A stretch of DNA of 64,000 nt from CAZGUG01 sp964529035 (GTDB lineage Bacteria > Bacillota > Clostridia > Ch29), in assembly GCA_964529035.1 (NCBI GenBank), contig CAZGUG010000001.1:30650-94649 (forward strand), given 5' to 3'. Below the pieces are notes generated by a model. It had not been told where the DNA came from and made no database searches. It saw only the letters and a list, made by a program, of their open reading frames with translations. Both the position numbers and the translations under genes were made by a program. This document shows, one piece after another, positions 8,997 through 16,882 of this stretch. The first letter of the stretch is position 1, and the number at the start of each line of letters is the position of its first letter.

Positions 8997-9809
8997 ATGG
9001 ATATTTCAACCGCGTTGGGAATATTAATGGGAACTGCCTTCTTAATCATAGGAATTTTAATAAACGGCGCACTGGGCACCTATTATGACCAGGCTTCGAT
9101 TATGATAGTACTCGGAGGCACCATCGCAGCTACACTCATCAGTTTCCCGCTCCCCAAGTTCAAAGAAACAATAAGAAGCGTAAAGCATATATTCTTTGGA
9201 AAAGAAATGAATGCCGCTCAAGTAATAGAAAATATAATCGAACTAGCAAACGTGGCCAGAAAAGAGGGCCTGCTGGCCCTGGAGGAGGCTGCGCTGCAGT
9301 TGGACGACGATTTCTTGAGAAAGGGCATACTTCTGATTGTCGACGGAACAGACCCGGAACTTGTCAGGAACATACTGGAAACAGAGCTTGCTTTTGTGGA
9401 GGAAAGACACAGTATGGGTCAGAGCCTGTTCGAGACAATGGGCAGTGTTTCGCCCGCTTTTGGAATGATAGGAACATTGATTGGGCTTATAAATATGCTG
9501 AAAACCCTCGAAGACCCTTCCACCGTAGGTCCCAACATGGCGGTGGCCCTTATAACAACTTTCTATGGGGCCGTATTGGCTTATTTGTTTTTCCTGCCAA
9601 TGGCGCGGAAGCTAAAGGTAAGAAGCAAAGAAGAAATACTTTTGAAAGAGATATTGGTTGAAGGCATGCTCTCGATACAGGCCGGTGAAAACCCGAGAAT
9701 TATAGAGGAAAAGCTGGTTGCATTCCTGGCACCCAAAATGAGGGAAAAAGCCAAGAAGGAAAAGGAAAGCGAAAGCGGGGAGGAAGCCTATGCGGACGCG
9801 GCGAATTAG
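8997..9809 (+). CDS. motA: Flagellar stator protein MotA
   Basis: MotA is the cytoplasmic-membrane stator subunit that converts ion flow through MotA/MotB into torque on FliG. The 270-residue product shows four hydrophobic helices (about 1-25, 32-52, 150-172, 182-205) and a large cytoplasmic loop with the MotA/TolQ/ExbB signature in GSVSPAFGMIGTLIGLINML. The C-terminal tail is charged. GTGAGGTG precedes ATG 8997. The gene ends overlapping motB by 20 bases. Confidence 0.95.
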   Translation: MDISTALGILMGTAFLIIGILINGALGTYYDQASIMIVLGGTIAATLISFPLPKFKETIRSVKHIFFGKEMNAAQVIENIIELANVARKEGLLALEEAALQLDDDFLRKGILLIVDGTDPELVRNILETELAFVEERHSMGQSLFETMGSVSPAFGMIGTLIGLINMLKTLEDPSTVGPNMAVALITTFYGAVLAYLFFLPMARKLKVRSKEEILLKEILVEGMLSIQAGENPRIIEEKLVAFLAPKMREKAKKEKESESGEEAYADAAN

Positions 9810-10530
9810 ACGCGACGCCGGCAGTGCGGTAGTCGGCGACTGGATAACAACATACAGCGACCTTGTTACTTTACTTTTGTGTTTTTTCGTTTTACTCTTT
9901 TCATTTTCAGAAATTGATGCAAGAAAGTTTGAAGCAATAATAAAGTCTTTCCAGGGTTCGACAGGCGTGCTGGATATGGGAAAGACGGTTGACGAGGATA
10001 AATATATAAGTCAGGCATTAACAAGCGACAGACTGTTTAGGAACATGCCCCAGACAGAGAGTCTTGAAAGCCTGCACAGGCAGCTGGATGAGTACATAAA
10101 GGAAAACAATCTTGAAGCGACTATAGTGCTTGGAGTGGAAGAAAGAGGACTGCTTATACGATTTACCGACCAGGTACTGTTCGATTCGGGAAAGGCAGAG
10201 ATCAAGCCGGAGGCGGTACCCATCATGCAAAATATCGGAGAGATTCTCAGAACAAACAACCGGTTTATAAGGGTAGAAGGGCATACAGACAACGTGCCTA
10301 TAAACACGCTTTTTTATCCATCCAACTGGGAATTGTCTACAAGCAGGGCTGTGAATGTGGTTAAGTTTTTTATGGAAGAAGTGGGCATTACCCCTGCCAG
10401 GCTTTCGGCGGCGGGATACGGTGAGTATCATCCCATTGCGGATAACGATACTGCCGTTAACCGCCAAAAAAACAGAAGGGTGGATGTGGTTATTTTAAGG
10501 GAAATACATGCTTTTAACGAACCTAATTAG
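9790..10530 (+). CDS. motB: Flagellar stator protein MotB
   Basis: MotB pairs with MotA and anchors the stator to peptidoglycan. The 246-residue protein has a basic N terminus, one transmembrane helix with the expected ion-carrying Asp24 in TYSDLVTLLLCFFVLLFSFS, a plug/linker region, and a C-terminal OmpA-like domain (about 125-240) with VEGHTDNVPINT and NWELSTSRAVNVVKF. GGGGAGG lies just upstream within motA, so ATG 9790 with a 20-base overlap is well supported. Whether H+ or Na+ is used cannot be told safely. Confidence 0.95.
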   Translation: MRTRRIRRDAGSAVVGDWITTYSDLVTLLLCFFVLLFSFSEIDARKFEAIIKSFQGSTGVLDMGKTVDEDKYISQALTSDRLFRNMPQTESLESLHRQLDEYIKENNLEATIVLGVEERGLLIRFTDQVLFDSGKAEIKPEAVPIMQNIGEILRTNNRFIRVEGHTDNVPINTLFYPSNWELSTSRAVNVVKFFMEEVGITPARLSAAGYGEYHPIADNDTAVNRQKNRRVDVVILREIHAFNEPN

Positions 10531-10544
10531 GACGGAGTGAGACT

Positions 10545-10955
10545 ATGAGTATTAAAAAACTGTTGCTTATTATAATGTTGGTGATTATTGCCGGCATAAT
10601 AATTTTTGTAGCTGTCTATTCCTTTCTTGGTGCCAAAGCCGCAGACAACGAAAAGACAGTGATAATCCCCACGGGACCAAAATATCAGACAAATTTAAAG
10701 GATTGCAATAGTATTCTTCTTATCAGTTACCAAATAGAAGTTAAGGAAGATAAAAAGCTGTTGGCACAAATAGAAGAGCGGAATACAGAAGTAAGAAGCA
10801 GGGTGCTTGATATCCTGAGGGACAAAACAAGGGAAGATATAGAAGGAACCAGGGGCAAAACAAATCTTGAAACGGAAATTCTTAAGTATTATCATACCCT
10901 GTTCGGCGAGGATGAGATTTTGAATGTGTTTATTGATGATATAGTGGTTCAATAG
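10545..10955 (+). CDS. fliL: Flagellar basal body-associated protein FliL
   Basis: FliL is a single-pass membrane protein around the stator that supports torque at high load. This 136-residue product has an N-terminal transmembrane helix (about 4-28, LLLIIMLVIIAGIIIFVAVY) and an extracytoplasmic domain ending in EILKYYHTLFGEDEILNVFIDDIVVQ (segment NVFIDDIVVQ is typical). Position between motB and fliM supports the call. GGAGTGAG precedes ATG 10545. Confidence 0.9.
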   Translation: MSIKKLLLIIMLVIIAGIIIFVAVYSFLGAKAADNEKTVIIPTGPKYQTNLKDCNSILLISYQIEVKEDKKLLAQIEERNTEVRSRVLDILRDKTREDIEGTRGKTNLETEILKYYHTLFGEDEILNVFIDDIVVQ

Positions 10956-10969
10956 AGGGGGGGTTAAAC

Positions 10970-11965
10970 ATGCCGGATGTACTTACCCAAAACGAAATAG
11001 ACGATCTTTTAAAGGCTTTAAGTACAGGTGAACTTGATGTGCGGGAAGTAGTACAGGATACCTCGGAAAAACACATAAAATGCTATGACTTCAAACGACC
11101 CAATAAATTTGCAAAGGACCAGCTGAGGACTTTGGAGATGATTCACGAAAACTATGCAAGACTGGTCTCCACTTTTATGTCGGGTTACCTGAGGAGTTTT
11201 GTAACGGTGGATTTGCTTTCGGTGGAGCAGCTTACATATCATGAATTTACAAATTCTCTGGCAAACCCTACCATACTGGCCCTTTGTGACATACCGCCCC
11301 TTTCAGGCAGTTTTATACTGGATATTGGTCCTTCCCTTACCTATGCGATTATTGACAGAATACTGGGCGGTGGTGGAAATGGTGATATTAAAACGCGGAA
11401 CTTTACCGAAATAGAAGTTTCCATAATGAAAAGTTTGTTGGAAAGGACCGCGGACCTGCTGGTGGAACCATGGAGCAACGTTATTGAATTCGCACCAAGG
11501 GTTGCAAAGATAGAGACCAACTCACAATTCCTGCAGGTGATGTCGCCGAATGAGATTATAGCTTTGATCACAATGAGATTAAAGGTCGGCGAATCAGAGG
11601 GCATGATGAACTTGGCGATTCCCCATCTTTCGGTGGAACCCATTGTAAACAAAATATCCACGAGATACTGGTTTACCTCAAACGGTGCAACGGAAAGCAA
11701 AGGTGACACAAAGCTTCTCGAAAAGAGAATTGAGAATGCAAGCGTTTTATTGAAGGTGGTTTTAGGTGAAACAAATCTGACCATCGAAGAATTTACCGGC
11801 CTGCAGACCGGGGATGTACTGAGACTCAACAGGCAGACAGAGCGCCCTATGGAAATGTACGTGGGCAATAAGCATATATTCAATGTCAAACCGGGAGTGA
11901 AAAAAAATAAAATCGCAGTAAAGATAGTAGACATTGCAAGGAAAGGAGATGAGTTTGATGAATGA
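10970..11965 (+). CDS. fliM: Flagellar motor switch protein FliM
   Basis: FliM is the C-ring protein that receives CheY-P. The 331-residue product begins with the CheY-binding peptide VLTQNEIDDLLKAL, has the middle CheC-like domain with ILGGGGNGDIKTRNFTEIE (about residues 130-148), and a C-terminal SpoA/FliN-like domain (LQTGDVLRLNR, near 280). The C-terminal end overlaps the fliY start by 8 bases. Confidence 0.96.
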   Translation: MPDVLTQNEIDDLLKALSTGELDVREVVQDTSEKHIKCYDFKRPNKFAKDQLRTLEMIHENYARLVSTFMSGYLRSFVTVDLLSVEQLTYHEFTNSLANPTILALCDIPPLSGSFILDIGPSLTYAIIDRILGGGGNGDIKTRNFTEIEVSIMKSLLERTADLLVEPWSNVIEFAPRVAKIETNSQFLQVMSPNEIIALITMRLKVGESEGMMNLAIPHLSVEPIVNKISTRYWFTSNGATESKGDTKLLEKRIENASVLLKVVLGETNLTIEEFTGLQTGDVLRLNRQTERPMEMYVGNKHIFNVKPGVKKNKIAVKIVDIARKGDEFDE

Positions 11966-13145
11966 AATGCTGTCCCAGGAAGAGATAGATGCGCTGCTTA
12001 AAAAGGAAAGGCCTCCGGAGGATGAGATACTTACCGAAGAGGAAATTGACGCCCTGGGAGAAATAGGCAATATTAGCATGGGAACTTCGGCAACAACCCT
12101 TTATTCGCTGCTTAAAAACAAAGTAACCATTACCACTCCCAATGTGGAAATTACCGATGCGGGGCAGGTAACCAGTGAATATCCACTGCCCTTTCTGGCG
12201 GTGAATGTTGAATTTACCGAAGGTATAGAAGGAACAAACCTATTGCTTGTTAAGGATAATGATGCAAAGATTATCGCAGACCTGATGATGGGAGGGAACG
12301 GTAAAAACCCGCCGGAGGAACTCGGGGAAATGGCAGTGAGCGCCGTCAGCGAAGCGATGAATCAGATGATAGGTTCCGCCGCAACGTCACTTTCTACGCT
12401 GCTGGACAAGCCCATACATATATCTCCTCCACAAACCACAAAGGTGGACCTGGGAGCAGATGCCCACGGCATTCGGTTCTTTGAGGAAAACGAAAAATTC
12501 GTGAGGACTTCCTTTAAGATGGTGGTCGGCGACTTGATAGACAGTGAAATAATGCAGCTGCTTCCGATAGGCTTTTCCAAGGAAATGGTTGCAAGCCTGA
12601 TAGACAAGGAAAAAAAGGAAGCTGAGAATACTGCCGGAATTACTTCTGCTGTAATTGAGGAAGATGAAGATTCCATGGCAATACCGAATTCTGAAATGGA
12701 AGAACAGAAGAATACAGAAGAGTTGTCAGCCAATGATATAAAAGAAAAACTGATGGATACTCCTGATTTGTCAGCAGGAAATGGGCATGGAGAAAGGCGG
12801 GAGGCTCCGGCGGATCAAAAAGAGGTTAAGATACAGCCGGTTACGCTGAAAGATTTTGAAGAAACTTCTTCATCGACGGGCAGGGAAAACATCAACCTTA
12901 TACTGGATGTACCGTTAAACGTTACTGTGGAACTGGGCAGGACAAAAAAACAAATCAGGGAAATACTGCAGTTTGGAGTAGGTACCATTGTGGAATTGGA
13001 TAAGCTGGCGGGCGAACCGGTGGAACTTATGGTTAACGGTAAGTTTATAGCAAAAGGTGAAGTAGTGGTTATAGATGAAAACTTTGGAGTAAGGATAACA
13101 GATATCGTGCATCCTTCCAAAAGGATTAATAGTATATCACAGTAA
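11958..13145 (+). CDS. fliY: FliY: CheY-P phosphatase fused to FliN-like C-ring domain
   Basis: FliY replaces FliN in many Firmicutes. It dephosphorylates CheY-P at the motor and forms part of the C ring. The protein of about 395 residues has an N-terminal LSQEEIDALL peptide like FliM, two CheC-type phosphatase motifs (EIGNISMGTSATTL near residue 35 and AVSEAMNQMIGSAATSL near 130), a low-complexity acidic linker (about 220-300) and a C-terminal SpoA/FliN domain (VPLNVTVELGRTKKQIREIL). A TTG at 11934 and ATG 11949 are in frame. ATG 11958 is chosen because AAAGGAG lies 9 bases upstream. Confidence 0.93.
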   Translation: MNEMLSQEEIDALLKKERPPEDEILTEEEIDALGEIGNISMGTSATTLYSLLKNKVTITTPNVEITDAGQVTSEYPLPFLAVNVEFTEGIEGTNLLLVKDNDAKIIADLMMGGNGKNPPEELGEMAVSAVSEAMNQMIGSAATSLSTLLDKPIHISPPQTTKVDLGADAHGIRFFEENEKFVRTSFKMVVGDLIDSEIMQLLPIGFSKEMVASLIDKEKKEAENTAGITSAVIEEDEDSMAIPNSEMEEQKNTEELSANDIKEKLMDTPDLSAGNGHGERREAPADQKEVKIQPVTLKDFEETSSSTGRENINLILDVPLNVTVELGRTKKQIREILQFGVGTIVELDKLAGEPVELMVNGKFIAKGEVVVIDENFGVRITDIVHPSKRINSISQ

Positions 13146-13171
13146 CCGATAAGAGGGGGGAAAGGGTCCAT

Positions 13172-13531
13172 ATGGCAAAGGAAATATTGATAGTTGATGA
13201 CGCCGCCTTTATGAGAATGATGATCAAGGATATATTGGACAAAAACGGATACCAGGTGGTGGGAGAAGCCGAAAACGGAATAAAAGCAGTGGAAAAATTT
13301 ACCGAACTTAAACCGGATTTGGTGATTATGGATATCACAATGCCTGAAATGGACGGTATACAGGCGGTCAAGAAGATAAGAACCATTGATTCAGATGCAA
13401 ACATTATAATGTGTTCTGCAATGGGTCAGCAGGCTATGGTAATTGAAGCGATTCAGGCCGGAGCGAAGGATTTTATTGTAAAGCCGTTTCAGCCGGACAG
13501 GGTATTGGAGGCGGTCAGCAAAGCCATATAA
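13172..13531 (+). CDS. cheY: Chemotaxis response regulator CheY
   Basis: This is a 119-residue stand-alone receiver domain. Acidic-pocket residues Asp9 and Asp10 (ILIVDDAAFMR), phospho-acceptor Asp54 (LVIMDITMPEMDG) and the conserved Lys in DFIVKPFQPDR are present. It is phosphorylated by CheA and binds FliM. The location between fliY and fliO is as in Bacillus. GAGGGGGG lies well upstream of ATG 13172. Confidence 0.95.
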   Translation: MAKEILIVDDAAFMRMMIKDILDKNGYQVVGEAENGIKAVEKFTELKPDLVIMDITMPEMDGIQAVKKIRTIDSDANIIMCSAMGQQAMVIEAIQAGAKDFIVKPFQPDRVLEAVSKAI

Positions 13532-13556
13532 AGCTATATGATAAGGTGGGTATTTA

Positions 13557-13946
13557 ATGGGAGGTTTTTGGTCTGTACTTCTTAAATCTGTTTATTTCCT
13601 GATAGTGTTCGGTATTATTATTCTGCTTGCGTATTATTCCACAAGAGTTTTGGGAAAAAAAGTATCAAAAAATTCGGGGAAGTATATGAAGATAGTCGAT
13701 ACGCTGTTTATGGGAAATGACAGGACACTTGTAATCGTAAGGATAAAGGAAGATTTTTTGTTGATGTCAACTTCTGCCAGGGGAGTTGAGATTATTAAGG
13801 AACTAGACGGTTTTTCGGAGGATTTAACCGGCGTGCAGGATGATTTTGACGATTATCTCAGTAAATACGGGGCCTCTTATAAAAGGGGATTTTGGAGATT
13901 CTTACGCAAAATAGATAGCGGCAGGGATGTTACAGATGACAAATAA
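13557..13946 (+). CDS. fliO: Flagellar export component FliO (FliZ in Bacillus naming)
   Basis: The 129-residue protein has one N-terminal transmembrane helix (about residues 9-28, VYFLIVFGIIILLAYYSTRVLG) followed by a basic cytoplasmic domain with YMKIVDTLFMGNDRTLVIVRI, typical of FliO. FliO helps assemble the FliP/FliQ/FliR gate. Its 3' end overlaps the predicted fliP start by about 11 bases. Confidence 0.87.
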   Translation: MGGFWSVLLKSVYFLIVFGIIILLAYYSTRVLGKKVSKNSGKYMKIVDTLFMGNDRTLVIVRIKEDFLLMSTSARGVEIIKELDGFSEDLTGVQDDFDDYLSKYGASYKRGFWRFLRKIDSGRDVTDDK

Positions 13947-14700
13947 AAAGAAGCTTATAATTATTATGTGTGTTTTAATATCGGTGCTTTTGCTGCAAAC
14001 AGCTGTGCAGGCGGCGCCGAACATACCTGTACCCCGGATAGGGCTGAATATGGAGCCGGCGGAATCGCCGGAAGATGTATCATTGAGCCTTCAGATATTG
14101 TTTATACTGACAATACTAAGCCTGGCACCGGCAATACTTATTATGACCACAGGTTTTACCAGAATAATAATAGTACTCTCCTTTATCAGAAATGCACTGG
14201 CGACGCAACAGACACCGCCCAACCAGGTGCTTATAGGACTTGCCCTGTTCCTTACACTCTTTGTGATGTCACCGGTGATAAGCGAAATTAACCAGGAGGC
14301 ATACCGGCCCTACATGGAGGGAGATATTATATTTGAGGAAGCTCTGAACCGGGCTATGCAGCCACTGCGGCAGTTCATGTTCAGGCAGACCCGACAGAAG
14401 GATTTGGCCCTTTTTGTAAACGTTTCGGGGCAGCAGGAGATTGATGATATCAATGGGATAACCAACAGGGCCCTTATCCCGGCGTTTATAATAAGCGAGT
14501 TGAAAACGGCATTTCAAATGGGATTCTTGTTATTCGTGCCGTTTTTGGTTATCGATATGGTGGTTGCCAGCACACTGATGTCAATGGGTATGATGATGCT
14601 GCCGCCTATAATGGTGTCACTGCCCTTTAAAATACTGCTGTTTATCATGGTTGACGGATGGAACCTGGTCGTTCAGTCTCTGATGACGGGTTTCAGATAG
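13936..14700 (+). CDS. fliP: Flagellar export gate protein FliP
   Basis: FliP is the main pore subunit of the flagellar type III export gate. The product of about 254 residues has an N-terminal signal-like helix ending at ...VQAAPNIP and the conserved core ILTILSLAPAILIMTTGFTR, IRNALATQQTPPNQVLIGLALFLT and SELKTAFQMGFLLFVPFLVIDM (in pieces). An upstream in-frame ATG at 13927 is possible, but GGCAGGG better serves ATG 13936. Confidence 0.96.
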   Translation: MTNKKKLIIIMCVLISVLLLQTAVQAAPNIPVPRIGLNMEPAESPEDVSLSLQILFILTILSLAPAILIMTTGFTRIIIVLSFIRNALATQQTPPNQVLIGLALFLTLFVMSPVISEINQEAYRPYMEGDIIFEEALNRAMQPLRQFMFRQTRQKDLALFVNVSGQQEIDDINGITNRALIPAFIISELKTAFQMGFLLFVPFLVIDMVVASTLMSMGMMMLPPIMVSLPFKILLFIMVDGWNLVVQSLMTGFR

Positions 14701-14712
14701 GGGGGGTAAATT

Positions 14713-14982
14713 ATGGGTGAAGGTTTGGTTTTGGATATTGCCAGAGAAGCGCTTTATACAATTTTGGTTATTTCAGCCCCGATACTTGGGTTTGCTTTGC
14801 TTGTGGGGCTTGTTGTAAGTATATTCCAGGCAACCACGCAGATACAGGAACCTACACTGACCTTTATCCCAAAGATTCTGGCAGTACTGTTTTCGGCAAT
14901 AGTATTTGGTCCCTGGATGCTTGGAATAATTATGGATTTCACTATTAGGCTGTTTGGCAGTATTAACTCGTTTGTGTTTTAG
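14713..14982 (+). CDS. fliQ: Flagellar export gate protein FliQ
   Basis: The 89-residue product has two transmembrane helices and the family signature ISAPILGFALLVGLVVSIFQATTQIQEPTLTFIPKI (seen as VSIFQATTQIQEPTLTFIPK). FliQ packs around FliP/FliR in the export gate. AGGGGGGG precedes ATG 14713. Length is standard. Confidence 0.96.
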   Translation: MGEGLVLDIAREALYTILVISAPILGFALLVGLVVSIFQATTQIQEPTLTFIPKILAVLFSAIVFGPWMLGIIMDFTIRLFGSINSFVF

Positions 14983-14991
14983 GATGTTTAT

Positions 14992-15771
14992 ATGGAAAAT
15001 GTAATGCAAGAATTAATGATAAAATTTGAGATCTTTCTGATGCTGCTTGCCCGATGTTCGGCAATATTTCTGATTACCCCGATTTTCGGTCGCAGGAATT
15101 TGCCTGCAGTATTCAAAATCGGACTGGCATTTATTATAAGTATAATTCTTGTGAATGTTGTTGAAGCGCCTCAAACCATGTATGGGAGTTTTATTGAGAT
15201 TGCGGGCTTCATTATTAAAGAAGTGATTATTGGACTTATAATAGGTTTTGTTACATATGTGATTTTCGCATCCATATATTTTGCAGGACAGATAATCGAT
15301 ATGAAAACAGGTTTTGGAATAGTCAATGTCTTAGACCCTCAGACCAATACACAGGTACCGATAATAGGTAATTTTTTGTATATATTCACACTGGTGGCCT
15401 TTATTACCATAGACGGACATCATATGATGCTGTCAGCACTGGTTAGAAGCTTTCAAATAGTACCGGTTGGAAAGCTGCAGATTACCGTAGAAGCCGTGAA
15501 TGTATTTGCCGAAATTATGATGGATACCTTTATTATCGGGTTTAAGATAAGTGCACCGGTTATCGCCGCCATACTGCTTACCGATGTAGCCCTGGGTATC
15601 CTGGCGAAGACTATGCCCCAGATGAATGTGTTCATGGTTGGTATGCCACTTAAGATACTGGTGGGAATATTTACACTGATGATTATGATACCGGTGTTTT
15701 CCACAGTAATCGAAGCCCTATTAAGAAATATGGCGGACAGTATATATAAAATCCTGCTGCACCTTGGATAG
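14992..15771 (+). CDS. fliR: Flagellar export gate protein FliR
   Basis: The 259-residue polytopic protein has the FliR pattern: ARCSAIFLITPIFGRRNLPA near residue 20, a central GQIIDMKTGFGIVNVLDPQT and C-terminal MPQMNVFMVGMPLKILVG. FliR completes the FliP5-FliQ4-FliR1 gate. It starts 10 bases after fliQ with a weak ribosome site (TTAGGATG), suggesting coupling to fliQ. Confidence 0.95.
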   Translation: MENVMQELMIKFEIFLMLLARCSAIFLITPIFGRRNLPAVFKIGLAFIISIILVNVVEAPQTMYGSFIEIAGFIIKEVIIGLIIGFVTYVIFASIYFAGQIIDMKTGFGIVNVLDPQTNTQVPIIGNFLYIFTLVAFITIDGHHMMLSALVRSFQIVPVGKLQITVEAVNVFAEIMMDTFIIGFKISAPVIAAILLTDVALGILAKTMPQMNVFMVGMPLKILVGIFTLMIMIPVFSTVIEALLRNMADSIYKILLHLG

Positions 15772-15783
15772 GGAGGCTTTCAA

Positions 15784-16863
15784 ATGGAGTACATTAATCT
15801 TCAGCTTTTTGCCCAGGAAAAAACCGAAAAAGCAACTCCGAAAAAGAGAAGGGATGTCAGGGAAAGGGGAAATATACCCCAGAGCAGGGAGCTTAATTCC
15901 GCCCTGGCACTTATCGGGTGCTTTGCAGTATTGTATTTGTCTGCGTCCTATATAACCGATACTATAATGAAACAGGCGCATTATTTGCTGACTCTGCCAA
16001 TAAACGACGGTCTGTTTTCTGTGGACGGGGTCCAGGGTTTACTGGCAACCGGTGTGACAGGGCTTCTGAAGGCGTCTGCCCCTGTGGCTGGAGCTGCCCT
16101 GTGCATAGGTCTTATGACAAGTTACCTGCAGGTGGGGTTTGTGTTCACCACAAAGCCACTGGTGCCCAGTTTAAACAGGCTTAATCCACTGGAGGGTCTA
16201 AAGAGGATTTTTTCGAGAAGGACTATCGCGCAGCTTGTAAAATCACTTCTAAAGGTCGCAATAGTAGGATATTTAACCTTTAGATACCTGATTGCCAGAT
16301 ACCCGGAGACCCCGAAGATGCTGGACATGGGACCGGTAAAGGTAATGGAAACCATAGGAGTGACCACAATAAGGGTGGGCCTTCTGGCGGGAGCTGCGCT
16401 TCTGGCGCTGGCAATATTTGATCTATATTATCAGAGATATGAACATGAAAAGAGTATAATGATGACCAAACAGGAAGTCAGGGAAGAGTACAAACAGGTA
16501 GAGGGTAACCCGCAGATAAAATCGAAGATAAAGGAAAAGCAGAGGCAAATCTCCATGAGGAGAATGATGGCGGAAATACCCAAGGCAGACGTAGTCATAA
16601 CAAATCCCAGCCATTTTGCCGTGGCTTTAAAGTATAAACCGGAAGTTGCAAAGGCTCCCTATGTGGTTGCAAAGGGGAAGGACCTGATTGCACTGAAGAT
16701 CAGGGAGATAGCGAAGGAGAACAGAGTACAGGTGGTGGAGAATATAAACCTGGCCAGGAGCCTATACGAGACCACCGAAATAGGAGAAGTAATACCGCCT
16801 GAGCTTTATCAGTCGGTGGCGGAGGTCCTGGCATTCGTATACAGCATGGACAAAAAAAGCTGA
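15784..16863 (+). CDS. flhB: Flagellar export switch protein FlhB
   Basis: FlhB has four transmembrane helices and a cytoplasmic autocleaving domain that switches export specificity with FliK. The 359-residue product starts with the typical EKTEKATPKKRRDVRERGNI. The cleavage motif reads Asn-Pro-Ser-His (VVITNPSHFAVALKY, about residue 270) instead of the common Asn-Pro-Thr-His. The Asn and Pro needed for cleavage are intact. GGGAGG precedes ATG 15784. Confidence 0.96.
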   Translation: MEYINLQLFAQEKTEKATPKKRRDVRERGNIPQSRELNSALALIGCFAVLYLSASYITDTIMKQAHYLLTLPINDGLFSVDGVQGLLATGVTGLLKASAPVAGAALCIGLMTSYLQVGFVFTTKPLVPSLNRLNPLEGLKRIFSRRTIAQLVKSLLKVAIVGYLTFRYLIARYPETPKMLDMGPVKVMETIGVTTIRVGLLAGAALLALAIFDLYYQRYEHEKSIMMTKQEVREEYKQVEGNPQIKSKIKEKQRQISMRRMMAEIPKADVVITNPSHFAVALKYKPEVAKAPYVVAKGKDLIALKIREIAKENRVQVVENINLARSLYETTEIGEVIPPELYQSVAEVLAFVYSMDKKS

Positions 16864-16882
16864 TTACAAGAGGTGCTTGTAA

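Noticed and set aside
13968..14291. Plus-strand frame of 107 codons within fliP
   Set aside because: Overlaps conserved fliP sequence in another frame; Cys- and Thr-rich translation with no family resemblance.
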